Assembly: GCF_018617385.1 (NCBI RefSeq)
Contig: NZ_JACSKA010000002.1
Location: 186,001 to 250,000, forward strand
Length of the DNA stretch: 64,000 nucleotides
From: Exiguobacterium sp018617385
GTDB lineage: Bacteria; Bacillota; Bacilli; Exiguobacteriales; Exiguobacteriaceae
Direction of reading: 5' to 3'
Positions within the stretch are counted from its first letter, which is position 1. Every line of letters begins with the position of its first letter. A program made the position numbers and the translations under genes. Under the pieces are notes generated by a model that ran no database searches, was not told the origin of the DNA, and worked only from the letters and a program-made list of their open reading frames with translations. This document shows positions 1 to 8,086 of this stretch, piece after piece.

Positions 1-1
1 G

Positions 2-541
2 GACGAAGCCAAGCTTTCGTTAAAAGAAATCGAAGTGCGTGACCTCGCCTTCCTCGCCTACACAAAGATTGAAGCACTCAAATCGTCGCGTACAATTTGG
101 AACCGTTTCGGCTGGCTACTCGGCATGATTTTGGCATTCGCTTATGCCAACTTGTTGCTCGTGATTGACGACGTCTTTAGCGGCCGACTATTCACTGCCC
201 CCATGTCGACGTATCCAATCGATTACTTGGCCTTCCTGTTACCCGTCCTCGTGACCGGTGCCATCTTCGGTATATTGACCCGTTTTCGACACCACATCCA
301 GACGCTCGGTCGGCGGATTGCGTTCGCCTTACTCATCGTTGTCGTCTACATCACGTCCATTTTTCTGATTCAACCGCTCTTAATGACAATCGGTTGGTCA
401 TTCATCATTCAGTTGACCCCACTCTATGCGCTCATTTTAATGGCCATCAGTGGCTTTATGGCCATCTGGACATTAATCGAGTTCGTCTGGAAGAGCACAC
501 GCTGTTCTCTCGGAGACGATACGCTCATGCTTTATTACTAA
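2..541 (+). CDS. C-terminal part of a multi-spanning membrane protein (5' end outside window)
   Basis: The frame is open from the first bases of the window, so this is the tail of a gene that begins upstream; a GTG at 35 is the first possible start inside the window but has no ribosome site. About 25 charged residues precede four hydrophobic stretches, each about 20 to 25 residues, with short charged loops between them. That suggests an integral membrane protein of the cytoplasmic membrane. I recognise no motif and give no function. A strong terminator follows 2 bases after the stop. Confidence 0.6.
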   Translation, partial: DEAKLSLKEIEVRDLAFLAYTKIEALKSSRTIWNRFGWLLGMILAFAYANLLLVIDDVFSGRLFTAPMSTYPIDYLAFLLPVLVTGAIFGILTRFRHHIQTLGRRIAFALLIVVVYITSIFLIQPLLMTIGWSFIIQLTPLYALILMAISGFMAIWTLIEFVWKSTRCSLGDDTLMLYY

Positions 542-543
542 CC

Positions 544-574
544 ACGCCACTCCTCTTAGGAGATGGCGTTTTTT
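544..574 (+). terminator. Intrinsic terminator of the membrane protein gene
   Basis: ACGCCA at 544-549 pairs with TGGCGT at 564-569, with an inner TCCT/AGGA stem, and is followed by a run of T. Confidence 0.85.
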
Positions 575-652
575 GTTTCGATTATGGCAAGAACGGAAAT
601 TACTCCTATTGTGACGCTTGTTTTAGATTGGAAATTCTAAAGGGGGTATTCG

Positions 653-1168
653 ATGTCAGATCGAAAAATGATTGGCCTGTTCCAGACCGAGCAGGAAGTC
701 ATGCACAAAGTGGAAGAGCTGAAAGCCGCAGGGGAAGCTGAAAAGAACATGCATGTGGTCGCGAAGCGGGACGGGGAGATTTCTGCGTTACGTGACCACA
801 CGGATGTAAATGCCGAGTCCGGCATCCGTGACGTCAATTGGCTTGACCGTGTCAAAGCATTCCTACACGGAAGTGACCGCATTCGTGATGAGTTACGGAA
901 TATGGGGCTCAACGATGCCGAAGCGGAACAGTATTATGATGCCATCGATGAAGGACAGATTTTACTCTACATCGATCGCCACTCGTACGACCGCTATCCG
1001 AACATGTATAAGAAAGACAGTGAGCTCGATCATGATAAAGGGGAAAAAGCGGACGGGATTGCCTTTGACGCGAAACCATTTAACGATCACGACGAGAATC
1101 CACGTGGCACAAAAGATGACCCGATTGTACGCGGGCATTCCGGATTAGAAGACCATCGCCGATTATGA
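653..1168 (+). CDS. YflT-type general stress protein, copy 1
   Basis: 171 residues. The first ~110 residues match the heat/general stress family (YflT, GSP17M): an N-terminal 'IGLF' strand, a regular alternation of strands and helices, then 'LRNMGL...YYDAI..GQILLYID'. The remaining ~60 residues are acidic and probably disordered. It is predicted cytosolic with no membrane segment; the biochemical role of the family is unknown, and members are typically induced by stress. AAAGGGGG lies 6 bases before the ATG. It is followed after 12 bases by a paralogue, so the two look like an operon made by tandem duplication. Confidence 0.85.
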   Translation: MSDRKMIGLFQTEQEVMHKVEELKAAGEAEKNMHVVAKRDGEISALRDHTDVNAESGIRDVNWLDRVKAFLHGSDRIRDELRNMGLNDAEAEQYYDAIDEGQILLYIDRHSYDRYPNMYKKDSELDHDKGEKADGIAFDAKPFNDHDENPRGTKDDPIVRGHSGLEDHRRL

Positions 1169-1180
1169 GGAGGAACGACT

Positions 1181-1786
1181 ATGAATGAGAAACGATTCAT
1201 CAGTATGCACGAGACGCAGGATGCAGCCCTTGGGAAAATCGAGGAGTTGCGAGCAAAAGGGTATGAAGACTCACACATTTATGTCGTCACAAAACATGAA
1301 GACAACGTGTCGATTTTGAGACGTGATACGGATGTTCATACGGAAGCGACCCATCATGCGAGCTGGTTCGATAAGGTTCGGGCCTTCCTTAGCGGTCATG
1401 AGGACGTACATGCCGGCCTACGCAACATGGGACTGAGCGAAGAGGAAGTAAAACGTCACTATGACGATGTAGAGGCCGGGAAAATCCTCGTTTATGTGGA
1501 TGAAGACTTTGAACGTCGTCATCAAGACGGGGTGACGGTCGATTCGAAACCGTATCAAGACGCATCATCGACTCATCTCGGTAGTCATACTGACGACGGA
1601 TTGGAAATCGACTCAAAACCTTACCGTGAAACTCAAACCGTCGACCCAAGCCATCCCGTAGACCCGGAGCAAGACAAGCTAGATGAAGAAACGAAGAATC
1701 TTGACCGTGAGGAAAAACTACGTGGTCTCGACGATCGCGCTTATCGAAATGACGTCGAAGATCCAGATAATATCCGACGTTTCTAA
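1181..1786 (+). CDS. YflT-type general stress protein, copy 2
   Basis: 201 residues, clearly a paralogue of the gene just upstream: shared 'KIEELRAKGY', 'DTDVH', 'WFDKVRAFL', 'LRNMGLSEEEV..HY' and 'GKILVYVD' blocks. The C-terminal ~90 residues are longer, very acidic and low in hydrophobics, with the repeated phrase 'DSKPY' (around residues 122 and 144), also echoed as 'DAKPF' in copy 1. This suggests a flexible charged tail. GAGGAGG precedes the ATG. Family role in general stress is known only from induction; function here is inferred. Confidence 0.85.
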   Translation: MNEKRFISMHETQDAALGKIEELRAKGYEDSHIYVVTKHEDNVSILRRDTDVHTEATHHASWFDKVRAFLSGHEDVHAGLRNMGLSEEEVKRHYDDVEAGKILVYVDEDFERRHQDGVTVDSKPYQDASSTHLGSHTDDGLEIDSKPYRETQTVDPSHPVDPEQDKLDEETKNLDREEKLRGLDDRAYRNDVEDPDNIRRF

Positions 1787-1790
1787 TAGA

Positions 1791-1820
1791 AAGAGCCTGA
1801 CGCGGGTGCGTCAGGCTCTT
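1791..1820. terminator. Bidirectional terminator between convergent genes
   Basis: A 13-bp perfect stem (AAGAGCCTGACGC with its complement, loop GGGT) sits between the stress protein gene and the convergent dehydrogenase, whose stop lies 2 bases away; T-rich tails occur on both strands. Confidence 0.85.
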
Positions 1821-1821
1821 C

Positions 1822-2784
1822 TTACGTCAAACGATTTTTCGGTTCTTTCCCTTCGAGCACATTGGCGATGGCATCACGATTCAATGCCATCATCGCCAGA
1901 CGTGTCCGAATCGAGGCACTCCCGATATGTGGCAACGTCGTCACGTTCGGAAGCGTCAATAATGGATGGTCGAGGTCGATCGGTTCTTTCGTGAATACGT
2001 CTAACCCGGCTCCCCAAATCTTCTTCGATTTAAGTGCTTCGTATAGCGCCTGTTCATCGATGATTTCTCCACGAGCGACATTGATGAAAATCGAGGTTTC
2101 TTTCATTTTGGCAAACTCTTCGGCTCCGAGCATGCCCCGTGTCTCGTCCGTGAGCGGCGCGAGAACGACGACGAAATCAGATTGCCCCAACAGCTCATCG
2201 AGTTCCGCATAAGTGAAGCCATACATCGACTCCGACTCATGACGCCGTGTCCGGTTATGATATAGAACCTCCATATCAAACCCTCTTGCACGACGTGCGA
2301 CCGCTTCACCGATTCGCCCCATGCCGATGATACCCAATTTCGCTTGATAAAGGTCCATCCCGACGTAGCCCATCGGTAGCCAAGATTTCCACTCCCCGGC
2401 GCGCAAGTCACGTTCCGCCTCTCCGAGACGTCGTGCCGTCATCATCATGAGACCAAACGTCAAGTCCGCTGTCGTTTCCGTCAAGACATCCGGTGTATTC
2501 GTGACGATGACACTATGCTCTTTCGCTGCGTTCAAATCGATATTGTTATATCCGACCGCCAAATTGGAGACGACCTCTAACTGTGTGGCACACTCAAACA
2601 CTTCACGGTCAATCGTGTCACTGAGCATGGTCCAAAGCGCATGCGCAGATGACGCTTCTTCTAACAGCACCTCTCGCGGCACACTTTCCCCTTCATGCTC
2701 CCACATACGCACATCATAGTGTTCGCGAAGCGGTTCGACTGCCTCTTCCGGCAAGCGACGCGTAATATAGATTCGTTTCTTCAT
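1822..2784 (-). CDS. D-2-hydroxyacid dehydrogenase (glyoxylate/hydroxypyruvate reductase type)
   Basis: 320 residues, full length for the family. The nucleotide-binding motif GMGRIG is at 154-159, and the catalytic triad is visible: Arg238 in 'NVARG', Glu267 in 'DVFTKEP' and His286 in 'LPHIGSAS'. It reduces or oxidises 2-hydroxyacids with NAD(P)H in the cytosol; glyoxylate, hydroxypyruvate or 2-ketogluconate are the usual substrates, and sequence alone does not decide. It lies 48 bases downstream of two GTPase genes on the same strand, so it may be co-transcribed, but no functional link is evident. Confidence 0.9.
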   Translation of the reverse strand: MKKRIYITRRLPEEAVEPLREHYDVRMWEHEGESVPREVLLEEASSAHALWTMLSDTIDREVFECATQLEVVSNLAVGYNNIDLNAAKEHSVIVTNTPDVLTETTADLTFGLMMMTARRLGEAERDLRAGEWKSWLPMGYVGMDLYQAKLGIIGMGRIGEAVARRARGFDMEVLYHNRTRRHESESMYGFTYAELDELLGQSDFVVVLAPLTDETRGMLGAEEFAKMKETSIFINVARGEIIDEQALYEALKSKKIWGAGLDVFTKEPIDLDHPLLTLPNVTTLPHIGSASIRTRLAMMALNRDAIANVLEGKEPKNRLT

Positions 2785-2832
2785 CTTTCTCCCCCTCTCT
2801 ACACTTACTTGTAGTCTAACAAATGGAAAGCG

Positions 2833-3975
2833 TTAAGAGGGTTGATCCGACTTCGGCTTTTGCTTCAAATACTGTTCAAACAGTGACCCGAACTCTTGAT
2901 TTAACAACTGTTCAATCGTTTTCGATGAATCCATAGCGTTTCGATAGGCGATTTCGTTAATGGCGAGTCCGATGGCCCACGTGATCCCTGATGCGACGGT
3001 CGCATTGATGACACCAGCCGCGGCGTTCGCTCCCGGGAAAAACTTCATGACGTTCAAGAGAATCGTTTTCGATAACGTGCGACCGATTTGTGGAATGATG
3101 GTACTTCCAATAAGCGTCTTCAACAAATCATCACTCGCTTTGACACCCCAATAACGAAATAGATGGACGCTCATCGTCACCTGAATCGGCGTCAATGCCA
3201 CGGCATCAGCAAATGGGAGCGGAACCGCAGCAGCCGTTCCCGCGCTTGCGACATAGCCCGAGATGATTCGATTCGCTTTCTTACGCTTTAACTTGAGCAT
3301 CGTTTCACTCTCTGCATGAATCTCCATCAAGAGCCCTTCCTGTAAGGAAGCATCTAGCTGTTCCACCGACCACACAATCAACCGTTCCCAATCCACGTAT
3401 TGCCGCAATGTTTCATTGTTCAATATTTCCGAAGAAATGCTGACTTGGAAGATTGCATCTTCCGGAAGGATTCCATTCAGTTCATTCCGCAATGCCGTCA
3501 GTTCATCTAAATCGACCTGATCGATTTGTGTGAATAAGACGGCGACAGCGGTCGATTCACGTAGACGGCGAATCAAGGCCTTGTCGAGTGGCGTGACACG
3601 CTTTGTCGCAGCGTTGATGGTATACCAGACGAGATGGATTCGTTTGGATGCTTCTTGCCGCTTTGCGTTCTCTACAAATCCGATGACTTCCTCTTCGTAA
3701 TGTTGTTGCCGCGCACTCCCGATCTCATATCCTTCACTGTCGAACAAGGTGACTGCAATATCATCACTCGTATATTGATGAATTCCTCTTGTGACAGGTT
3801 CCCCGGCTGCCACTTTTGTCAAATCACGTCCAAATACGTAGTTCACAACAGAACTCTTTCCTGCTCCCGTTGCTCCCGCAATGAGGATGTTTGGTTTTTT
3901 GACATTGCCCCGTAGCCGCTCGAGCTCTGCCTTCACATCATAATCCTTAAAATCAAATCGTTTCGTCGATTCCAT
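2833..3975 (-). CDS. GTPase with C-terminal DUF697-like membrane domain
   Basis: 380 residues. N-terminal GTPase domain: P-loop GATGAGKS at 34-41, DSEG (G3) at 79-82, TQID in place of NKxD (G4) at 149-152. From about residue 230 to 360 comes a domain rich in Gly/Ala and hydrophobic stretches resembling DUF697 (YcjF-like), probably membrane-associated. It starts 13 bases after another GTPase of similar size, so the pair is an operon. GTP hydrolysis is likely; the cellular job is unknown. The altered G4 hints at changed base specificity. Confidence 0.8.
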   Translation of the reverse strand: MESTKRFDFKDYDVKAELERLRGNVKKPNILIAGATGAGKSSVVNYVFGRDLTKVAAGEPVTRGIHQYTSDDIAVTLFDSEGYEIGSARQQHYEEEVIGFVENAKRQEASKRIHLVWYTINAATKRVTPLDKALIRRLRESTAVAVLFTQIDQVDLDELTALRNELNGILPEDAIFQVSISSEILNNETLRQYVDWERLIVWSVEQLDASLQEGLLMEIHAESETMLKLKRKKANRIISGYVASAGTAAAVPLPFADAVALTPIQVTMSVHLFRYWGVKASDDLLKTLIGSTIIPQIGRTLSKTILLNVMKFFPGANAAAGVINATVASGITWAIGLAINEIAYRNAMDSSKTIEQLLNQEFGSLFEQYLKQKPKSDQPS

Positions 3976-3988
3976 TTACGTTTCCTCC

Positions 3989-5107
3989 TTATGAGTTGAG
4001 CGTGCGACCAAGCTGACGCATCTCACGTTCAAAGCCGCGCCGAATCTCTTCTTCAATTGTTTGTCTTACGGATGCGTATTGCTGTTCAATCGCTTTTTTG
4101 ATTCCCCGTTCTGCCGTTCGACGCTTGAATGCCCAATAGATGAAATGCACCCCAGGAATCATTCCAAGAACCATCTTTCGAATTGTTTTTCCGAACGAAT
4201 AGTCAAATCCGAGCTCAACTCGTCTCGTTCTAAACAACAGGTCTGCTTGTTCTCCGACGAGTGGGTACCGCTGCATGAGTTGGATATAATGACGCACCCC
4301 TTCTGCCATCGCCTCTTCTGTCGTCAAAGCGGCCGCTTCGAGCGTCTTTTCTAAATCTTTCTCTATTTTTCTAGCTTTCCAACTGATCATTGCTTGCGGG
4401 GTCAGCATCCGAATCGTCTCTGCCGAAGCGATACTCCGAATTCGCCAATCCTCTAACTCGTCTAGGAGATGATTCGTCAGATTGATGGGGAGTTTTCGTT
4501 CGATGTCTTTCCACAAGTTCGTCCGATTCCGCTTCCATACCTCTTCATACCCTTTTACCGGGACGCGTTTCCCTGTCAGTAATTTCTTTTCGACACTGTT
4601 GACACGGATGATGTCCTCTTCTTCAATCGGCAGTTCGCGTAACAATACCCGTTCCATTGCTTCTGCCTTTTGTACACTCATCGGGTCGTCTTCGTTGAAG
4701 TTAGTCAGAATGAGGGTGACGTTGCTCCCCCGCTCATATAATGGTTTTAAAATCGCCTCGAGCTCATACGCCTCGACACGTCCTGACTGCACGGACAATA
4801 AGTAGTAAATCGTATGAAACCACTCTGCGATATCGAGCGCGCCTTCACGCTGATGGACGATGGATAGGATTGCTTGGTGCCACTCTTCAGAGCGGTCCGC
4901 CTCGAGCCCCCACGTATCGAAAAAACGAAACAAGATGCCCCGTTCTAAATCGTAATACTCGTATTCGTGAAGCCCTTCTTGAGTGACCGGACTTCCGGCA
5001 CGCGATTCGGCGACGTCATGTCCATATATATAATTGATGAACGCACTCTTTCCGACACCGGTCTTTCCAGCAATCAAAATATTTGAGACGAGCCCTGTCC
5101 GATCCAT
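3989..5107 (-). CDS. GTPase of unknown function, partner of the DUF697-type GTPase
   Basis: 372 residues. P-loop GKTGVGKS at 14-21, DTWG (G3) at 64-67 and TNFN in the G4 position. The C-terminal half is helical and highly charged with one short hydrophobic stretch near 'MVLGMIPGVHFIYWAF', so it could touch the membrane or oligomerise. It belongs to the 50S-ribosome-binding-GTPase-like P-loop group by its opening, but has no Era KH domain. It is first of a two-GTPase operon; TATAAT at 5139-5144 on this strand is a possible -10 box. Confidence 0.78.
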   Translation of the reverse strand: MDRTGLVSNILIAGKTGVGKSAFINYIYGHDVAESRAGSPVTQEGLHEYEYYDLERGILFRFFDTWGLEADRSEEWHQAILSIVHQREGALDIAEWFHTIYYLLSVQSGRVEAYELEAILKPLYERGSNVTLILTNFNEDDPMSVQKAEAMERVLLRELPIEEEDIIRVNSVEKKLLTGKRVPVKGYEEVWKRNRTNLWKDIERKLPINLTNHLLDELEDWRIRSIASAETIRMLTPQAMISWKARKIEKDLEKTLEAAALTTEEAMAEGVRHYIQLMQRYPLVGEQADLLFRTRRVELGFDYSFGKTIRKMVLGMIPGVHFIYWAFKRRTAERGIKKAIEQQYASVRQTIEEEIRRGFEREMRQLGRTLNS

Positions 5108-5187
5108 ACGCTTCCTCCCTCATTCGTTGTATAGTTCAATTATACCGAACGGACCATTTTCAAACGTCCATCGAAAGGATGATTCTC

Positions 5188-5577
5188 ATGCTTCACCATG
5201 TCGAACTTTACGTTTCGAACCTACATGACAGTACACAGGCCTGGGAATGGCTCCTCTGTGAACAACTTGGGTACACGCTCTATCAATCATGGCCCGAAGG
5301 ACGGAGTTATCGTTACGGCGAGACCTATCTCGTGTTCGTTCAAACGGAAGAGGCCCACCTGACGCCACCTTATCACCGAAAAAAGACTGGTCTTAATCAC
5401 TTGGCATTTCATGCGTCCTCCCTCGCACAACTAGAAGAAGTTCGGCAACAACTTGCATCCCACGGGTTTCGTGAATTGTACGCGGACCGTTTCCCCCACG
5501 CAGGTGGCCCAAACTATACAGCATTATTTTTTGAAGACCCGGACCGCATCAAAGTTGAACTCGTGGCAACGATGTGA
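5188..5577 (+). CDS. VOC-family (glyoxalase/bleomycin resistance fold) protein
   Basis: 129 residues, one vicinal-oxygen-chelate module pair: opens 'MLHHVELYVSNL', has 'GLNHLAFHASSL' near the middle and ends 'YTALFFEDPDRIKVELVA', placing metal ligands at His, His and Glu as in the family. GAAAGGA stands 8 bases before the ATG at 5188, which I prefer over upstream in-frame codons that would begin inside the divergent promoter. Members bind or transform small molecules (glyoxalase, dioxygenase or fosfomycin/bleomycin resistance); the substrate here is unknown. Confidence 0.8.
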   Translation: MLHHVELYVSNLHDSTQAWEWLLCEQLGYTLYQSWPEGRSYRYGETYLVFVQTEEAHLTPPYHRKKTGLNHLAFHASSLAQLEEVRQQLASHGFRELYADRFPHAGGPNYTALFFEDPDRIKVELVATM

Positions 5578-5604
5578 ACGGTTTCTTGAGAACTTCTTGA
5601 AAGT

Positions 5605-5622
5605 TTGTGAAAACAATTGCAA
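5605..5622 (+). promoter_or_regulatory. Rex-like operator upstream of the formate/nitrite transporter
   Basis: TTGTGAA-AACA-ATTGCAA: the left half is identical to the Rex half-site TTGTGAA, the right half keeps 4 of 7 positions of TTCACAA. It also lies inside a 7-bp inverted repeat AAGTTTG/CAAACTT (5601-5607, 5620-5626). Rex senses NADH/NAD+ and commonly controls anaerobic genes in Bacilli, so the position makes sense; binding is inferred. Confidence 0.4.
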
Positions 5623-5632
5623 ACTTCACGTT

Positions 5633-5669
5633 GACCTCCTAGACTGAAAGGGTCTAAAGGAGGTCTTTT
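5633..5669 (+). promoter_or_regulatory. Leader hairpin that buries the ribosome binding site of the FNT gene
   Basis: GACCTCCT (5633-5640) pairs fully with AGGAGGTC (5658-5665) and AGAC (5641-5644) pairs with GTCT (5652-5655), with a 2-base bulge and a 7-base loop. The 3' arm contains the Shine-Dalgarno AAAGGAGG (5656-5663) and is followed by TTTT, 5 bases before the start codon. It could act as a translation switch or a leaky attenuator. If transcription began at a weak TTGCAA-17-TAGACT promoter (5617-5645) the 5' arm would be lost, so the true start site matters. Confidence 0.55.
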
Positions 5670-5670
5670 C

Positions 5671-6471
5671 ATGGAAAAGCAAGTCGTCGATTATATGGAA
5701 GAAGCCGCATTTAAGAAATCATCATTGCTTCAACATTCATTTCCTCAATACATGTTGCGATCGATAATCGCGGGCTTTTTAATCGGAATTGGAGTCGTCT
5801 TCTCATTCACCGTCGGAAACATGTTCATCGATGTCCCCGGAACGATGCTGATTGCAGGCGCCAGTTTCTCGGTGGCACTCGTCTTCATCGTCTGGATGGG
5901 GGGAGAATTGTTCACGAGCAACACCATGTATCTCTACACTGGTGCAAAACGGGGACGTGTCGCTTGGTTCGACCTCGCAAAGATATGGGGACTCAGTTGG
6001 GTCGGTAACTTGATCGGTGCCGTCATGCTATCGCTTCTCGTCATCGGGGCTCATAGTATGGGTGACGTGACGGGTGACCATTTGCTCGCTGTCGTCGCCG
6101 CGAAGAAAATCGGTGGTGACGCCCTTGCTATTTTCTTGAAAGGAATCTTATGTAACGTGCTCGTCTGTTTGGCCATCTTCATGCCACTCAAAACGAACAA
6201 TGACGTCGCGAAGATTATGCTGACGATGCTTCCGGTCGTCGTATTCTTCGCTGCTGGATTCGAGCACTCGATTGCGAACATGGGCGTTTTCGCCCTCGCG
6301 CTCCACTATGTACCGTCGGAACTCGTCACCTTTAGCGGTGCCCTTTATAATCTCTTCTTCGCCACACTCGGTAATATTGTCGGCGGTGCGTTGTTCGTTG
6401 CAGGAAGTTACTTGTACTTGAATAAGGCGGAGACGGATCAAGCCGTCAAGCCGATGCGTCAACATGCATAA
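5671..6471 (+). CDS. Formate/nitrite transporter family (FNT) channel
   Basis: 266 residues with six hydrophobic membrane segments. FNT signatures are present: 'GGELFTSNTMY' after the third segment region, 'KGILCNVLVCLA' and 'GFEHSIANM'. The family forms pentameric channels for formate, nitrite or hydrosulfide in the cytoplasmic membrane; which anion is moved cannot be told from the sequence. It is a single gene with its own leader (a Rex-like site and a hairpin over the ribosome site) and terminator, which suggests control by redox state or anaerobiosis. Confidence 0.9.
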   Translation: MEKQVVDYMEEAAFKKSSLLQHSFPQYMLRSIIAGFLIGIGVVFSFTVGNMFIDVPGTMLIAGASFSVALVFIVWMGGELFTSNTMYLYTGAKRGRVAWFDLAKIWGLSWVGNLIGAVMLSLLVIGAHSMGDVTGDHLLAVVAAKKIGGDALAIFLKGILCNVLVCLAIFMPLKTNNDVAKIMLTMLPVVVFFAAGFEHSIANMGVFALALHYVPSELVTFSGALYNLFFATLGNIVGGALFVAGSYLYLNKAETDQAVKPMRQHA

Positions 6472-6475
6472 AAAG

Positions 6476-6504
6476 ACAGGGACCCCGATTAGCAGGGTCC
6501 CTGT
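6476..6504. terminator. Bidirectional terminator between FNT and symporter genes
   Basis: ACAGGGACCC pairs with GGGTCCCTGT. The T-run (CTTTTT) is strong on the minus strand, weaker on the plus strand, so it mainly ends the symporter transcript. Confidence 0.85.
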
Positions 6505-6521
6505 ATGTTTCATTTCACAAA

Positions 6522-7994
6522 TTATGATTTTGAAGAGTCGGCAGCTGCTGCTTGAACAGAACCTTGTGCCACTTCGTCTTCTTCCACGTCCCAGCACTCT
6601 GTGTTCTCGATACCGAGTTTACGAGCTGAGAAGCGTGGGTTGAGACCTTGAGCACGTTGCTCTTCGTAGTCTTTGAGAACTTTGAAGGCAACGCCACCGA
6701 GCAATGTGATCGCCGCGATGTTGATCAATGTCATCCCTGCCATGAAGAGGTCAGCGAGGCTCCAGACGAATCCGAGGCTTGCGACCGCTCCGATGAAGAC
6801 GAATGCCATTGTCGCAAGACGGAATCCGAGGACTGCACCTTTGCTCTTCTTGATGAATTCGATGTTCGTTTCACCGTAGTAGTAGCTTCCTGCGATCGAG
6901 CTGAAGGCGAACAAGAAGACGCTGACAGCGATGAATGCTGGAGCAAGTGCTCCGATTTGCTCAGTCAATGCGTTTTGAAGAAGGACAATCCCTTCACCAT
7001 TTCCAGCAGCGTAGCTGTCTGAGAGAAGGATGATTGCTGCAGTTGCTGTACATACGATCAACGTATCCAAGAATACACCGAGTGATTGAAGGAAACCTTG
7101 TTTCGCAGGGTGCGATACTTCAGCAGCTGCTGCGGCGTTTGGTGCAGAACCCATACCTGCTTCGTTCGAGAAGAGTCCACGGCGTACACCCATTGAGATT
7201 GCAGCACCGATTGAACCACCGACTGCTTCGTTCAAACCAAATGCGCTTTGGAAAATCATAACGAAGACGCCTGGAAGTTCAGCGAAGTTCACAACGACAA
7301 CGTAGAGTGCGATGGCAAGGTAGAGAACAGCCATGACAGGTACGACGATTGCCGAGAAGTTTGCGACACGTTGTACACCACCAAAGATGACAAGACCAGT
7401 AAGAACAACCAAGATCGCTCCACCGATTGCTGCATCGATTCCAAATGCGTTATCGAATGCTGCAGCGATTGTATTCGATTGAACAGAGTTGAAGATGAGT
7501 CCGAATGTGACAGCAATGAGAACCGCGAATACGATTCCAAGTGCACGGTTATTCAAACCTTTTTCGATGTAGTAAGCCGGACCACCGCGGTACGCAACAT
7601 CGTCTTTCACTTTGTATACTTGAGCGAGCGTGCTTTCAATCATGGCTGTCGCACCACCGAGAAGGGCGACGATCCACATCCAGAAGACCGCTCCCGGTCC
7701 ACCAAGTGTGACCGCTACCGTGACCCCGGCAAGGTTACCTGTACCGATTCGAGTCGCGGCACCGATAAAGAATGATTTCATTGAAGAAATACTCTTCCCG
7801 TCTTTTGAAAGTGTAACGTCCGATTTATCTGTAATCGTACGGAACATTTCTTTTAAGTAACGGAACTGCATAAATCGTGTTCTGACTGTGAAGTAGATCC
7901 CGGCTCCGACGAGCGCGGCGATCAATACGTACGACCACAAAATGTTGTTCAAAAAGTCGACGCTTCCTTGTAACATACCTTGAATCGCTTCCAT
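6522..7994 (-). CDS. Sodium:alanine/glycine symporter, AGCS family
   Basis: 490 residues with about ten membrane segments. Family hallmarks: 'AATRIGTGNLAGVTVAVTLGG', 'GGPAYYIEKGL' and 'RRGLFSNEAGMGSAPNAAA'. It imports a small neutral amino acid (alanine or glycine most often) with Na+ at the cytoplasmic membrane. The ~30-residue acidic/Ala-Ser tail after residue 460 is cytoplasmic and poorly conserved in type. AGGGAGGAAC precedes the ATG. A good promoter and a cre-like site lie upstream, suggesting carbon-dependent control. Confidence 0.92.
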   Translation of the reverse strand: MEAIQGMLQGSVDFLNNILWSYVLIAALVGAGIYFTVRTRFMQFRYLKEMFRTITDKSDVTLSKDGKSISSMKSFFIGAATRIGTGNLAGVTVAVTLGGPGAVFWMWIVALLGGATAMIESTLAQVYKVKDDVAYRGGPAYYIEKGLNNRALGIVFAVLIAVTFGLIFNSVQSNTIAAAFDNAFGIDAAIGGAILVVLTGLVIFGGVQRVANFSAIVVPVMAVLYLAIALYVVVVNFAELPGVFVMIFQSAFGLNEAVGGSIGAAISMGVRRGLFSNEAGMGSAPNAAAAAEVSHPAKQGFLQSLGVFLDTLIVCTATAAIILLSDSYAAGNGEGIVLLQNALTEQIGALAPAFIAVSVFLFAFSSIAGSYYYGETNIEFIKKSKGAVLGFRLATMAFVFIGAVASLGFVWSLADLFMAGMTLINIAAITLLGGVAFKVLKDYEEQRAQGLNPRFSARKLGIENTECWDVEEDEVAQGSVQAAAADSSKS

Positions 7995-8058
7995 GAATAA
8001 GTTCCTCCCTGTTGTGTGAATCTGAAGTTGAGAATTTTTTATGATGTCTTAGTTCTGA

Positions 8059-8086
8059 ATTATACAAAGATTCTGACAATTAGCAA
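8059..8086 (-). promoter_or_regulatory. Sigma-A-type promoter of the AGCS symporter
   Basis: On the minus strand, TTGCTA (8086-8081), 16-base spacer, TATAAT (8064-8059). Predicted leader of about 58 bases. Confidence 0.65.

Noticed and set aside
620..649. Sigma-B-like GTTTTA ... GGGTAT before the first YflT-type gene
   Set aside because: The spacer is 18 bases (12-15 needed), and GGGTAT overlaps the ribosome site a few bases before the ATG, so it is more likely just the Shine-Dalgarno region.
7248..7775. Long open frame on the plus strand opposite the symporter gene (175 codons)
   Set aside because: Composition is Asp/Cys/Arg-rich nonsense without a ribosome site; it is the shadow of a membrane protein gene.
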